In this document: positions 51,387 to 61,192 of the stretch, one piece after another
Layout of the letters: every line of letters starts with the position of its first letter
How positions within the stretch are numbered: position 1 is the stretch's first letter
From: Clostridium sp. K13
GTDB lineage: Bacteria; Bacillota; Clostridia; Clostridiales; Clostridiaceae
Assembly (NCBI RefSeq): GCF_019734195.1
Contig: NZ_JAASHM010000005.1
Location: 62,001 to 126,000, forward strand
Direction: 5' to 3'
Length of the DNA: 64,000 nucleotides
Notes under the pieces: model-generated
What the model saw: only the letters and a program-made list of their open reading frames with translations
Told to the model about the DNA's origin: nothing
The model's database searches: none
Made by a program: the position numbers and the translations under genes

Positions 51387-51920
51387 GTGAAGGTTGCAGT
51401 TTTATTAGCAGAAGGTTTTGAAACTATTGAAGCATTAACAACAGTTGATATTTTAAGAAGAGCAGGTGTTGCTTGTAGTACTTTTGGAACAAAGAGTTTA
51501 GAGGTGACAACATCTCATTCAGTAACAATAAAGGCAGATAAAGTTTTAAATGAAGAAGCTTATGATTATGATGTTGTTGTATTACCAGGTGGTATGCCAG
51601 GATCAGTAAACTTAAGAGATGATGAAAAAGTTAATGAACTTGTAAAGAAGTTTTATGATGAGGGTAAGATTGTTGCTGCAATATGTGCAGGTCCAATTAC
51701 TTTAGGAAAGCTTGGAATAGTTAATGGAAAGAATGCAACATGCTATCCTGGGTTTGACGATCAATTAGTAGGATGTAATTATAAAGAGGAACTTGTAGTT
51801 GTTGATGGAAATGTTATTACTGGAAGAGGTCCAGCAGCTGCAATACCATTTGCATTTGAAATATTAAAGCATGTAGCACCAGATAAAGTAGATCAGATAA
51901 AAAACGCAATGCTATTTTAG
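51387..51920 (+). CDS. DJ-1/PfpI family protein
   Basis: This 177-residue protein has the DJ-1 fold: EGFETIEA near residue 10 and the nucleophile elbow AAICAGP with Cys near 100. The group includes chaperone-like, deglycase-type and ThiJ-like proteins, and its precise activity is debated. GTG 51387 is chosen because AAAGGGAG lies 9 nt upstream; GTG 51378 would overlap the site. It starts 15 bp after the topoisomerase gene, so it may be in that operon. Confidence 0.85.
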   Translation: MKVAVLLAEGFETIEALTTVDILRRAGVACSTFGTKSLEVTTSHSVTIKADKVLNEEAYDYDVVVLPGGMPGSVNLRDDEKVNELVKKFYDEGKIVAAICAGPITLGKLGIVNGKNATCYPGFDDQLVGCNYKEELVVVDGNVITGRGPAAAIPFAFEILKHVAPDKVDQIKNAMLF

Positions 51921-52008
51921 TAGTTAGTAGTTAATGAAAAAATAAAGTCAGCTTAAGCTGACTTTATTTTTGATTTATATTAATTGTTAACTATTAATTA
52001 CTAACTAA
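51921..52008. repeat. Nested inverted repeat with terminator (copy E)
   Basis: A strong hairpin AAAATAAAGTCAGC/GCTGACTTTATTTT (51939-51970) is flanked by TAGTTAGTAGTTAA on the left and its mirror TTAATTACTAACTA on the right. A related flank occurs at 63815-63875. The inner hairpin is a probable terminator after the DJ-1 gene. Confidence 0.72.
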
Positions 52009-52025
52009 ACGAACGGGGTGGTTAT

Positions 52026-53792
52026 TTGGAAAAGTGGATGGTTAGAAACGTTAAGTTTGATACTTTAAGCTTTGCAAATCAGCTTGGTATAAGTCAAGTG
52101 GTTGCAAGATTATTAGTTAATAGAGGAATTTATAATATAGATATAGCAAAGGAATTTTTAGGAGGAAATATAAGTGAGTTTAATAATCCTAAGGATATGC
52201 TAGGAATGAATGGTGCTGTTGAATTAATGCAAAATAGCATAATTTCTAGTGAAAAGATTCTTATAGTGGGAGATTATGACGTGGATGGTGTTATTAGTAC
52301 CTATGTTCTTTATACTGCTATAAAAAAATGTGGTGGAAATGTTACTTTCCATATTCCAGATAGAATTAAAGAAGGATATGGAATAAATGAAAGTATAATT
52401 AAAAAAGCTAGTGAAGATAATGTTGATATTATAATTACCTGTGATAATGGTATAGCTGCAATAGAGCAAACTAAGCTTGCTAAGGAATTGGGATTAAAGG
52501 TAATAATTACAGATCATCATGATGTTCCTTTTGTTGAAGAAAATGGTGAAAGAAAATATGTTGTCCCTAATGCTGATTTTGTTTTAAATCCTAAGCAGGA
52601 GGAATGCAAATATAAGTTTGATAAAATTTGTGGAGCTACTGTAGCTTATAAATTTGTTGAATGTCTTTACGAAAAATTTAATATAAATAAAGAAGAACTT
52701 TATGATTTGCTTCAATATGTTGCAATAGCTACTGTTTGTGATGTTGTTGATTTAACATCTGAAAATAGAATAATAGTTAAAGAAGGTTTAAAAAGAATAA
52801 ATTCAACAAATAATATTGGATTAAAAGCTTTATTTAAGGAAACGGGATTAGAAGATAAGACTATAACAGTTTATACTTTAGGCTTTGTTATAGGGCCAAG
52901 TATTAATGCTTCAGGGAGACTTGAACAAGCGGAGTGGGCATTGAAAATGCTTCTAAGTGATAATGAAATTGAAGCTAAGGAATTAGCAGAAAAGCTTAAT
53001 GATTTAAATAAAGAAAGACAAGAGCTAACTAAAGAAGGATTAGAGGAAGCACTTGAAATAATAGAAAAAAATAATATGGCTAAGGATAAGGTGTTAGTTG
53101 TATATTTAGAAGATGTTCATGAAAGTATTGCTGGAATAATAGCAGGAAGAGTTAGAGAAAAATATAATCTTCCTACAATTATTTTAACAAAGGCACATGA
53201 TGGAGCTAAAGGATCTGGAAGATCTATTGAAGAATACAATATGTTTGAAGAGTTGCTTAAATGTAAAGATTTATTAGGAAAGTTTGGTGGGCATCCAATG
53301 GCAGCCGGAATGTCTATACCAAAGGAAAATATAGATGAGTTTAGAAGAAGACTAAATAATGTTACAACACTAACTGAAGAGGATGTAATTCCTAAGGTTT
53401 CAATTGATATGGGCTTAACTTTAAGTCAAATAAATTATGAGCTAATAGATGAAATATCATTGTTAGAACCTTATGGTAAAGCAAATCCTAAGCCTACCTT
53501 TGGGATGAAAAAGTTAAAAGTTGTAGAGGCAAAGATATTAGGCAAAAATAAAAATGTACTTAAGCTTAAATTAACAGATGGAAGACTTTATATTGAAGGT
53601 ATATATTTTGGTGATATAGAAGGTTTTGAAAACTCTATAAAAGATGAATTAGGTGAAAATGAGTATAATAAAGTATTTAATGGCATATCTAATAGTCTTT
53701 ATTTAGATATAATTTGTATGCCAGATATTAATGAGTTTAATGGAAATAAAAAGGTTCAATTAGTTATAAGTAATTATAGAATTTCAAAGTAA
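52026..53792 (+). CDS. recJ: Single-strand exonuclease RecJ
   Basis: This 588-residue DHH-family 5'-3' exonuclease acts in recombination and mismatch repair. Motifs are GDYDVDGVIS (near 82), TCDNG (near 139), ITDHHDVP (near 162), CDVVDL and the DHHA1 part with GRSIEEYNMFEELL and GGHPMAAGMS. TTG 52026 follows CGGGGTGG and is preferred; ATG 52038 is an alternative that removes four residues. It is a single gene between palindromic repeats. Confidence 0.92.
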   Translation: MEKWMVRNVKFDTLSFANQLGISQVVARLLVNRGIYNIDIAKEFLGGNISEFNNPKDMLGMNGAVELMQNSIISSEKILIVGDYDVDGVISTYVLYTAIKKCGGNVTFHIPDRIKEGYGINESIIKKASEDNVDIIITCDNGIAAIEQTKLAKELGLKVIITDHHDVPFVEENGERKYVVPNADFVLNPKQEECKYKFDKICGATVAYKFVECLYEKFNINKEELYDLLQYVAIATVCDVVDLTSENRIIVKEGLKRINSTNNIGLKALFKETGLEDKTITVYTLGFVIGPSINASGRLEQAEWALKMLLSDNEIEAKELAEKLNDLNKERQELTKEGLEEALEIIEKNNMAKDKVLVVYLEDVHESIAGIIAGRVREKYNLPTIILTKAHDGAKGSGRSIEEYNMFEELLKCKDLLGKFGGHPMAAGMSIPKENIDEFRRRLNNVTTLTEEDVIPKVSIDMGLTLSQINYELIDEISLLEPYGKANPKPTFGMKKLKVVEAKILGKNKNVLKLKLTDGRLYIEGIYFGDIEGFENSIKDELGENEYNKVFNGISNSLYLDIICMPDINEFNGNKKVQLVISNYRISK

Positions 53793-53810
53793 TGTATTTT
53801 TAATTAAAAG

Positions 53811-53873
53811 AAGGGAATGTATCAAAATTCTATTTTCATATTTGAAATATAGTTTTGATACATTCCCTCTTTT
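53811..53873 (+). repeat. Palindromic repeat and terminator after recJ (copy D)
   Basis: AAGGGAATGTATCAAAA (53811-53827) pairs with TTTTGATACATTCCCT (53853-53868), with an inner CTATTTTCATATTTGAAATA stem, then CTCTTTT. The GTATCAAAA core is that of the repeat at 8756. Confidence 0.8.
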
Positions 53874-53989
53874 GGTTAATTAAGTTAGGATAGTTAACCT
53901 CTTAGGACAAATAATTTACCACTTACTTAAAGTCCGTTTACATTAAAAAATGATTAGAATATAATTTGAGTATGGAGGGCGGAGTGAAG

Positions 53990-54445
53990 ATGAGAATACG
54001 AATAGAGGTAGATAATCAAATAGATGAAAATGAAGTTATTATTAAATGTAGTGAATTAAGTGAAGAAATAACAAAAATTCAAAGGGTAATTTCAGAGCTA
54101 ATAGCAGAGAAAAAAGAAATGATATTTTATAAAGATAATACAGAATATTATATATGTATAGATGATGTGCTATTTTTTGAAACTGAAGAAAGTTCAATTT
54201 ATGCACATACATTAAGTGAAGTATATCAAGTTAAGTATAAGCTTTATGAATTAGAGGAGATTTTACCAAAGAATTTTGTTAGAGTATCTAAATCTACAAT
54301 TTTAAATATTAATCATATTTATTCAATAACTCGTAATATAACATCTTCCAGCTTAGTAGAGTTTAAAAACACACATAAGAAGGTATATGTATCTAGGTCT
54401 TATTATAAGGTGTTAAAATTAAAATTATCAGAAAAGAGGAGATAA
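53990..54445 (+). CDS. LytTR-domain transcription regulator
   Basis: This 151-residue protein has a short N-terminal part and a LytTR DNA-binding domain at about 50-148 (YYICIDDVLFFETEESSIYA, FVRVSKSTILNINHI, VYVSRSYYKVLK). It has no receiver domain. ATG 53990 follows GGAGGGCGGAG; upstream TTG/ATG codons would include that site. The membrane-protein gene follows after 1 bp, and such LytTR/membrane pairs are typically autoregulatory. Confidence 0.87.
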   Translation: MRIRIEVDNQIDENEVIIKCSELSEEITKIQRVISELIAEKKEMIFYKDNTEYYICIDDVLFFETEESSIYAHTLSEVYQVKYKLYELEEILPKNFVRVSKSTILNINHIYSITRNITSSSLVEFKNTHKKVYVSRSYYKVLKLKLSEKRR

Positions 54446-54446
54446 G

Positions 54447-55145
54447 ATGAGAGAAAGAAATATATTTTGGGGTATATTATTTGTTTTAGGTGCAATTGGT
54501 TTAGTAATAGGCAAGATGGGGTTTTTATCTGATGTTAATCCATTTAGTTTAGGATTCTCAGTAATTTTAGGTGCTATTATTATAGATAGCTTATTTAGAT
54601 TAAATTATGCAGGAATATTATTTCCAATAGCTTTTCTTTGTATAATATATGATAAACAGCTTGGAATAACTGCACTTACACCGTGGACTGTTTTAATTGC
54701 AGCTTTATTTGGAAGTATTGGTTTATCAATGATTTTTCCTAAAAAAAATAAGTTTTTTAAAAAAAGTTCATCTTGGAGTTGGGAAGAGGGGGAAAAGATA
54801 AATATTGAAGATGAAGGTAATATAAAAATATCAGCAGCTTTTTCAGGAGGAACAAAATTTATAAATACTGATAAATTTGCAAGTGCTAATATTAGTTGTA
54901 AATATTCAGGTCTTCAAGTATATTTTGATAATGCAGTAATGGCAGAAAATACAGCAGTTATTAAATTAGATGTAGCCTTTTCAGGATTAGAGTTATACAT
55001 TCCAAAAAACTGGAATGTTGAAAATAGAACAAATGTATTTTTAGGTGGAGTAGAAAATAAAAAATATGGAGATAAAGTATATACTAATACTTTAATATTG
55101 ACTGGAGATGTTAAGCTTTCAGGAGTAGAGATACATTATATATAG
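54447..55145 (+). CDS. LiaF-like membrane protein
   Basis: This 232-residue protein has four membrane segments within residues 5-100, then a soluble beta-helical tail from about 125 (ISAAFSGGTKFI, VAFSGLELYIPKNWNV, VFLGGVENK), the pattern of the LiaF/cell-wall-active-antibiotic response C-terminal domain. LiaF proteins restrain envelope-stress signalling in other Firmicutes. Here the partner is a LytTR regulator, not a LiaRS system. AGAGGAG lies before the ATG. Confidence 0.82.
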   Translation: MRERNIFWGILFVLGAIGLVIGKMGFLSDVNPFSLGFSVILGAIIIDSLFRLNYAGILFPIAFLCIIYDKQLGITALTPWTVLIAALFGSIGLSMIFPKKNKFFKKSSSWSWEEGEKINIEDEGNIKISAAFSGGTKFINTDKFASANISCKYSGLQVYFDNAVMAENTAVIKLDVAFSGLELYIPKNWNVENRTNVFLGGVENKKYGDKVYTNTLILTGDVKLSGVEIHYI

Positions 55146-55151
55146 TTTATA

Positions 55152-55196
55152 AAATAAATAATAGGGTGCTTTATAAAGCATCCTATTATTTATTTT
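55152..55196. terminator. Bidirectional terminator
   Basis: AAATAATAGGGTGCTT pairs with AAAGCATCCTATTATT over 3 nt, with A- and T-runs on either side, between convergent genes. Confidence 0.85.
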
Positions 55197-55205
55197 GGAA
55201 AGTTA

Positions 55206-55388
55206 TTATTTCATTCCATTTTCGTATTGTTCAACCATACGTTTAACCATTTCTCCACCAACGCTACCGCATTGTTTAGAAGTTAAATCACCATTATAAT
55301 CTGTGAAAGGAACTCCCATTTCACTAGAAACTTGGTTTTTGAATTTAGCTAATTTATCTTTAGCATCAGGTACTAAGTTTTGTGCCAT
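55206..55388 (-). CDS. Alpha/beta-type small acid-soluble spore protein
   Basis: This 60-residue spore DNA-binding protein coats and protects DNA in the dormant spore and is degraded at germination. The two conserved segments are present: KNQVSSEMGVPF (residues 17-28; germination protease site region) and DLTSKQCGSVGGEMVKRMVE (34-53). Length is normal. AAGGAGGTG precedes ATG 55388. Expression should be forespore-specific; no clean sigma-G promoter could be named by eye. Confidence 0.95.
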   Translation of the reverse strand: MAQNLVPDAKDKLAKFKNQVSSEMGVPFTDYNGDLTSKQCGSVGGEMVKRMVEQYENGMK

Positions 55389-55688
55389 TTAAATTCACCT
55401 CCTTATATCTTTATGTTAATAGCTTATCCTAATAAAGAAATTGTATTATATTTAATTAGAGGAAAAGGTGGAAAATTACTGGGTTAGTGGTAGAATATAT
55501 AGGGATGGTTAGCTATTTACAACTTAAATTTGGTAAAAGTTAAATTATTATTAGAATTAAGAGTTGAAATTTGGTTAAAATCTTAATAAAAGTATTTAAG
55601 GTAAATATTTAAAATTTGTGTAAAACTATATTATTTTAATAAATATAAATAATAGTATAGATACATTAATAATCAATGAGGTGTTTTA
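55389..55688. other. Divergent intergenic region
   Basis: 300 bp of AT-rich DNA between the spore protein gene and the MurG-like gene. It must hold promoters in both directions, but no convincing match was found and no gene is seen. Confidence 0.4.
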
Positions 55689-56768
55689 ATGAGTAAGTAC
55701 AAGATTATAATGACTGGTGGGGGAACAGCAGGACATGTAACTCCTAATTTAGCTTTAGTTCCAAAGTTAAAAGAGAAAGACTTTGAAATAAAGTATATAG
55801 GAAGTTATGAAGGAATTGAAAAAGAAATTATAGGTGATGCAGGGATACCTTATTATGCAATTTCATCAGGAAAATTAAGAAGATATTTTGATATGAAGAA
55901 TTTTTCTGATCCATTTAAAGTAATGAAGGGTGTAATGCAAGCAAGTAAAATCTTATCAAAAGAAAAGCCAGATGTTATTTTCTCAAAGGGAGGTTTTGTT
56001 GCTGTTCCAGTAGTTATTGCTGCATCAATGAAGAAGATACCGGTAGTATCTCATGAATCAGATTTAACACCAGGTCTTGCAAATAAGCTATCAGCTCCAT
56101 TTTGTGATAAATTATGTGTAACTTTTAGGGAAAGTTTAAGTTATATAAAAGATGGAAAAGGTGAATTAACAGGTACTCCAATAAGAGAAGAGATATTAAA
56201 AGGAAATAGAATAAGAGGAAAAGAAATTTGTAAATTTAATCAAGATAAAGAAGTTATTTTGGTTATTGGTGGTAGCTTAGGTGCTAAGAATATAAATGAT
56301 GAAGTTAGATATCATATAAAGGATATATTAAAAAGCTTTAATATAATCCATATATGTGGTAAAGGAAATTTAGATAAATCATTAGATGGGGTAGAGGGAT
56401 ATAAACAGTTTGAATATGTTAAAGAAGATTTACCACATTTACTTAAGTATGCTGATTTTATAATTTCTAGAGCAGGGGCAAATGTAATATTTGAATTATT
56501 AGCATTAAAAAAACCAACATTATTAATTCCTTTATCTAAAAAAAGTAGTAGAGGAGATCAAATCTTAAATGCTAATTCATTTGAAAAAGAAGGATATTCT
56601 TTAGTTTTAGATGAAGATGAAATGATGGAAAAACATAACTTAATGGAAAAACTTTTAGAATTACAAGTAAGAAAAAATGATTTTATTAAAAATATGAATA
56701 ATAGTCAAATGAAAAATGGTGTTGATGCAATTATAAATGTAATAATGAATAGTATTAAGAAAAAATAA
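55689..56768 (+). CDS. murG: MurG-type UDP-GlcNAc:lipid I transferase
   Basis: This 359-residue GT28 enzyme adds GlcNAc to undecaprenyl-PP-MurNAc-pentapeptide, making lipid II at the inner membrane face. [12 protein letters not shown] (residues 9-20) is the glycine-rich lipid-side loop, GGFVAVPV and [12 protein letters not shown] follow, and the donor lobe has [11 protein letters not shown] (near 195) and [11 protein letters not shown] (near 260). ATG 55689 follows GAGGTG. It is not in a division gene cluster, as is common for clostridial murG copies. Confidence 0.92.
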   Translation: MSKYKIIMTGGGTAGHVTPNLALVPKLKEKDFEIKYIGSYEGIEKEIIGDAGIPYYAISSGKLRRYFDMKNFSDPFKVMKGVMQASKILSKEKPDVIFSKGGFVAVPVVIAASMKKIPVVSHESDLTPGLANKLSAPFCDKLCVTFRESLSYIKDGKGELTGTPIREEILKGNRIRGKEICKFNQDKEVILVIGGSLGAKNINDEVRYHIKDILKSFNIIHICGKGNLDKSLDGVEGYKQFEYVKEDLPHLLKYADFIISRAGANVIFELLALKKPTLLIPLSKKSSRGDQILNANSFEKEGYSLVLDEDEMMEKHNLMEKLLELQVRKNDFIKNMNNSQMKNGVDAIINVIMNSIKKK

Positions 56769-56823
56769 TTTTGCATATAACCGTTTTCGAGAAAATAAAT
56801 TTGAAAATATGAATCTAAAGAAC

Positions 56824-56851
56824 TTGAAAAAATTTTTTAGTGTTATATAAT
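56824..56851 (+). promoter_or_regulatory. Promoter of the flavodoxin gene
   Basis: TTGAAA (56824-56829), a 16-nt spacer and TATAAT (56846-56851), about 55 bp before the ATG. Confidence 0.65.
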
Positions 56852-56906
56852 GAAATTAATGGAAAATTTAACATAATAAACTAACAAAAGTAGAAGAGGT
56901 GCTAAA

Positions 56907-57338
56907 ATGAAAAAAGTTTCAATAATATATTGGAGTAATGGTGGAAATGTTGAAGTTATAGCAAATGCTATAGCAGAGGGAGCTAGTATAGGAGATGTAG
57001 AAATTGAAACAAAACATGTTGCAGATGCATCTATTACAGATGTTCTAGAAGCAGATGCAGTAGCTTTTGGAAGCCCAGCAATGATAAACGATGATATAGA
57101 AGAAATAGATATGAAGCCTTTTATTAATAGTTTAAGAGGATTAGAAATTAAGAATAAGCCTTTAATATTATTTGGATCATGTGGATGGCGTGATACTAAG
57201 TTTATTGATAAATGGGAAAGTAATATGGAAGACTATGGATTTAATGTTTTAGGAAAGTTAACAGTTAAAGATTCTATTGAACAGAATAATTTAATGAAAG
57301 CTAAAGAATTAGGAAAATTATTAACTTCAGACATGTAA
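56907..57338 (+). CDS. Flavodoxin
   Basis: This 143-residue FMN electron carrier has the phosphate loop IIYWSNGGNVE (residues 6-16), AFGSPAM near 52 and FGSCGW near 88, the aromatic loop beside the flavin. It lies 150 bp upstream of the pyruvate oxidoreductase gene, which reduces ferredoxin or flavodoxin, so it probably takes electrons from it, for example under iron limitation. AGAAGAGGTG precedes the ATG. Confidence 0.92.
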   Translation: MKKVSIIYWSNGGNVEVIANAIAEGASIGDVEIETKHVADASITDVLEADAVAFGSPAMINDDIEEIDMKPFINSLRGLEIKNKPLILFGSCGWRDTKFIDKWESNMEDYGFNVLGKLTVKDSIEQNNLMKAKELGKLLTSDM

Positions 57339-57488
57339 TTTTAATTTGTTTCATATCTACTAAGTGAATAAATTATGCAGTTTATGTAAGCAACAATGGT
57401 ATATTATTGAAATTAAATATAGTTTAATTCGATATATACCATATTATTTATATGCTTAATTTTAAAAAAGGGAAGCGAGGTAGACAAG

Positions 57489-60400
57489 ATGAGAAAAATG
57501 AAGACTATGGATGGTAACACTGCTGCTGCACACGTATCATATGCGTTCACAGAAGTAACTGCTATTTATCCAATAACTCCATCATCACCAATGGCAGAAC
57601 ATGTTGATGAATGGGTTGCACAAGGTAGAAAAAATATTTTTGGACAACCAGTAAAGGTTATGGAAATGCAATCAGAGGGAGGAGCAGCAGGAGCGGTTCA
57701 TGGATCATTACAGGCTGGAGCTTATACTACTACATATACAGCTTCACAAGGTTTATTATTAATGATTCCTAATATGTACAAGATATCTGGAGAAAGACTT
57801 CCAGGGGTTATACATGTGTCTGCTAGAGCACTAGCAACATCTTCATTAAATATTTTTGGAGACCACCAAGATGTTATGGCTGCAAGACAAACTGGTTTTG
57901 CAATGCTTGCAGAGGGTTCAGTTCAAGAAGTTATGGATTTATCAGCAGTTGCACATTTAGCTGCGATAAAAACTAGAATTCCATTTATGAACTTCTTTGA
58001 TGGATTTAGAACATCACATGAAATTCAAAAGATTGAAGTTTTAGAATATGATGAGTTAGGTAAGCTAGTTGATTGGGATGCAGTAAAAGAATTTAGACAA
58101 TCTGCGCTAAATCCAGATCATCCAGTAACTAGAGGTACAGCTCAAAATCCAGATATATACTTCCAAACAAGAGAAGCTGTAAATAGATTCTATGATGATA
58201 TTCCAGAAGTGGTCGAAGGATATATGGCTGAAATAACTAAATTAACAGGAAGAGAGTATCACTGCTTCGATTACTATGGAGCACCAGATGCTGATAGAGT
58301 AATAATTGCAATGGGTTCAGGAACTGACGTTGCTGAAGAAACAGTGGATTACTTAAATGCTAGAGGAGAAAAGGTTGGTGTTGTAAAGGTTAGACTTTAT
58401 AGACCATTCTCAATAGAAAAATTATTAGCTGTAATTCCAGATACAGTTAAGAAAATTGCAGTTTTAGATAGAACTAAGGAACCAGGATCAATAGGTGAGC
58501 CATTATACTTAGATGTAGTAAGTGCATTTGCTGGTAAAGGAAATGCTCCAATTATAGTTGGTGGTAGATATGGATTAGGTTCAAAGGATCCAAATCCTTC
58601 AGATATAGCAGCTGTTTATGCTAATCTTTCTAAGGACGAGCCTAAGAATGGATTTACAATTGGTATAGTTGATGATGTAACATTTACTTCACTTGAAACA
58701 GTAGAAGATATAGATGCTACACCAGAAGGAACTAAGGCTTGTAAGTTCTGGGGATTAGGTTCAGATGGTACTGTTGGTGCTAATAAGAGTGCTATTAAGA
58801 TTATTGGTGACCATACTGACATGTATGCTCAAGGATATTTCTCATATGACTCTAAGAAATCAGGTGGTATAACAGTTTCTCATTTAAGATTTGGTAAGAA
58901 ACCAATTAAATCACCATATTTAATAGACAAAGCTGATTTTGTAGCATGTCACAATCAATCATATGTTTATAAATATAATGTATTAGACGGATTAAAGAAA
59001 AATGGTAAGTTCTTATTGAATACAATTTGGACACCAGAAGAATTAGATGAAAAGTTACCAGCAGAAATGAAGAAAACTATAGCTGAAAAGAATATAGAAT
59101 TCTATACATTAAATGCTGTTAAGATAGCCCAAGAAATTGGTCTTGGTGGAAGAATTAATATGATAATGCAAGCTGCATTCTTTAAAATAGCTAATATAAT
59201 TCCAGTTGATGAAGCAATAGCGTATTTAAAGAAAGCTGTTGTAACATCATATGGTAAAAAAGGTGAAAAAGTTGTTAATATGAATAATGCTGCTATAGAT
59301 GCTGGTGTTGAAGCTATCGTTAAGATAGATGTTCCAGAAACTTGGGCAAATGCAGTAGATAAAGAAGTCGCAACTACTAAAGAAGTTCCAGCATTTATTA
59401 AAGATATAGTTGATCCTATGAATAGACAAGAAGGATTTGGATTACCAGTTTCTACATTTGTTAAGCATGGTATGGAAGATGGTACATTCATGGCTGGTAC
59501 TGCAGCTTATGAAAAGAGAGGAATTGCAATTAATGTTCCTGAATGGATTCCAGAAAATTGTATTCAATGTAATCAATGTGCTGTAGTATGTCCTCATGCT
59601 GCAATAAGACCATTCTTATTAACAGGAGAGGAAGCTGAAAAGGCACCTGCTTCAATGAAGACTACTGATGCAAAGGCATTAAAGACAGAAGCTCCATATA
59701 AGTTCTCAATTGGTGTTACACCTCTTGATTGTACAGGTTGTGGAAACTGTGCTGAAGTATGTCCAGCCAAGAATAAAGCTTTAGTTATGAAGCCACAAGA
59801 TAGTCAACATGATCAAATAGAGGCTTGGGATTATGCAACAACAAAAGTATCTGCTAAGAAAAACCCAATGAATAAGAATACTTTAAAGGGTAGCCAATTT
59901 GAACAACCACTTCTTGAGTTCTCAGGTGCTTGTGCAGGTTGTGGAGAAACTCCATATGCTAAGCTTGTAACTCAATTATTTGGTGATAGAATGATGGTAG
60001 CTAATGCTACAGGATGTTCTTCAATTTGGGGTGGATCTGCTCCTGCAACTCCATATACAATTAATCATAATGGTCATGGTCCAGCTTGGGCTAATTCATT
60101 ATTTGAAGATAATGCTGAATATGGTTTAGGTATGTTCTTAGGGGTTAAAGCTATCAGAGATAGAATTGCTGAAAATGTAAAAGTTGCATTAGAAAGTGAT
60201 TTAGCTGATGATACTAAGACTGTATTAAAAGACTGGTTAGATAATATGGAAGAAAGTGATGGAACTAGAGAAAGAGCAAATGCTTTAGTAACTACACTTG
60301 AAAATTGTGATTCTGAAATAGCTAAGGCTATTTTAAATGATAAAGAGTACTTCGTTAAGAGATCTCAATGGATCTTTGGTGGAGACGGTTGGGCATATGA

Positions 60401-61007
60401 CATTGGATACGGTGGACTTGACCATGTACTTGCATCAGGAGAAAACGTAAATGTATTAGTATTTGATACAGAAGTTTACTCAAATACTGGTGGACAATCT
60501 TCTAAGTCTACACCAACAGCTGCAATTGCTAAATTTGCTGCTTCTGGTAAGAGAACTAAGAAGAAAGACTTAGGAATGATGGCTATGAGCTATGGTTATG
60601 TATATGTTGCACAAGTTGCAATGGGAGCTGATAAGAACCAAGTTCTTAAAGCTATTTCAGAAGCTGAAAGCTATAATGGACCATCATTAATAATTGCTTA
60701 TGCTCCATGTATTAATCATGGTATAAAAATAGGTATGACTAATTCACAATTAGAAACTAAGAAAGCTGTTGATTGTGGATATTGGGCAACTTATAGATAT
60801 AACCCAGCATTAAAAGGAATTAAAAATCCATTTACTTTAGATTCAAAAGAACCTAAGGGGGATTTTAGAGAATTCTTAATGGGGGAAGTTAGATATGCTT
60901 CATTAGCTAAAGCATTCCCAGAGGCAGCAGATGCTTTATTTGAAAAAACACAAGCTGATGCAATGGAAAGATTGGAAAATTATAGAAAACTTGCTAATCA
61001 AGAATAG
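57489..61007 (+). CDS. nifJ: Pyruvate:ferredoxin (flavodoxin) oxidoreductase
   Basis: This 1172-residue single-chain enzyme oxidises pyruvate to acetyl-CoA and CO2, passing electrons to ferredoxin or flavodoxin; it is the central step of clostridial fermentation. Domains in order: pyrimidine-binding TPP domain (YPITPSSPMAEHVDEW near 30), domain II, gamma-type region, two [4Fe-4S] clusters (CIQCNQCAVVCP near 690 and CTGCGNCAEVCP near 748), a further CAGCGETPY near 815 for the third cluster, and the pyrophosphate domain (GDGWAYDIGYGGLDH). GGGAAGCGAGG precedes the ATG. Codon use is that of a highly expressed gene. Confidence 0.96.
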   Translation: MRKMKTMDGNTAAAHVSYAFTEVTAIYPITPSSPMAEHVDEWVAQGRKNIFGQPVKVMEMQSEGGAAGAVHGSLQAGAYTTTYTASQGLLLMIPNMYKISGERLPGVIHVSARALATSSLNIFGDHQDVMAARQTGFAMLAEGSVQEVMDLSAVAHLAAIKTRIPFMNFFDGFRTSHEIQKIEVLEYDELGKLVDWDAVKEFRQSALNPDHPVTRGTAQNPDIYFQTREAVNRFYDDIPEVVEGYMAEITKLTGREYHCFDYYGAPDADRVIIAMGSGTDVAEETVDYLNARGEKVGVVKVRLYRPFSIEKLLAVIPDTVKKIAVLDRTKEPGSIGEPLYLDVVSAFAGKGNAPIIVGGRYGLGSKDPNPSDIAAVYANLSKDEPKNGFTIGIVDDVTFTSLETVEDIDATPEGTKACKFWGLGSDGTVGANKSAIKIIGDHTDMYAQGYFSYDSKKSGGITVSHLRFGKKPIKSPYLIDKADFVACHNQSYVYKYNVLDGLKKNGKFLLNTIWTPEELDEKLPAEMKKTIAEKNIEFYTLNAVKIAQEIGLGGRINMIMQAAFFKIANIIPVDEAIAYLKKAVVTSYGKKGEKVVNMNNAAIDAGVEAIVKIDVPETWANAVDKEVATTKEVPAFIKDIVDPMNRQEGFGLPVSTFVKHGMEDGTFMAGTAAYEKRGIAINVPEWIPENCIQCNQCAVVCPHAAIRPFLLTGEEAEKAPASMKTTDAKALKTEAPYKFSIGVTPLDCTGCGNCAEVCPAKNKALVMKPQDSQHDQIEAWDYATTKVSAKKNPMNKNTLKGSQFEQPLLEFSGACAGCGETPYAKLVTQLFGDRMMVANATGCSSIWGGSAPATPYTINHNGHGPAWANSLFEDNAEYGLGMFLGVKAIRDRIAENVKVALESDLADDTKTVLKDWLDNMEESDGTRERANALVTTLENCDSEIAKAILNDKEYFVKRSQWIFGGDGWAYDIGYGGLDHVLASGENVNVLVFDTEVYSNTGGQSSKSTPTAAIAKFAASGKRTKKKDLGMMAMSYGYVYVAQVAMGADKNQVLKAISEAESYNGPSLIIAYAPCINHGIKIGMTNSQLETKKAVDCGYWATYRYNPALKGIKNPFTLDSKEPKGDFREFLMGEVRYASLAKAFPEAADALFEKTQADAMERLENYRKLANQE

Positions 61008-61020
61008 CAATAAATTAATA

Positions 61021-61049
61021 AAAAAGAGACGAAAGTCTCTTTTTTTATT
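61021..61049 (+). terminator. Terminator after nifJ
   Basis: AAAAAGAGAC-GAAA-GTCTCTTTTT with a stable GAAA tetraloop. Confidence 0.92.
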
Positions 61050-61192
61050 TTGAATTTATAGAAATATATCAAATTTTTATAAAAAAAATATATTTTTCTT
61101 TTATTTTCCTAAGAATAAGGGTACAATTAAAAAGACTAGTTAAGTTAAGTAATAATTAATTGTTTAACTTATTTATTAAGGAGGAATTTAAA

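Noticed and set aside
59102-59491. Reverse frames inside the pyruvate oxidoreductase gene
   Set aside because: Shadow frames of a strongly conserved, highly expressed gene.
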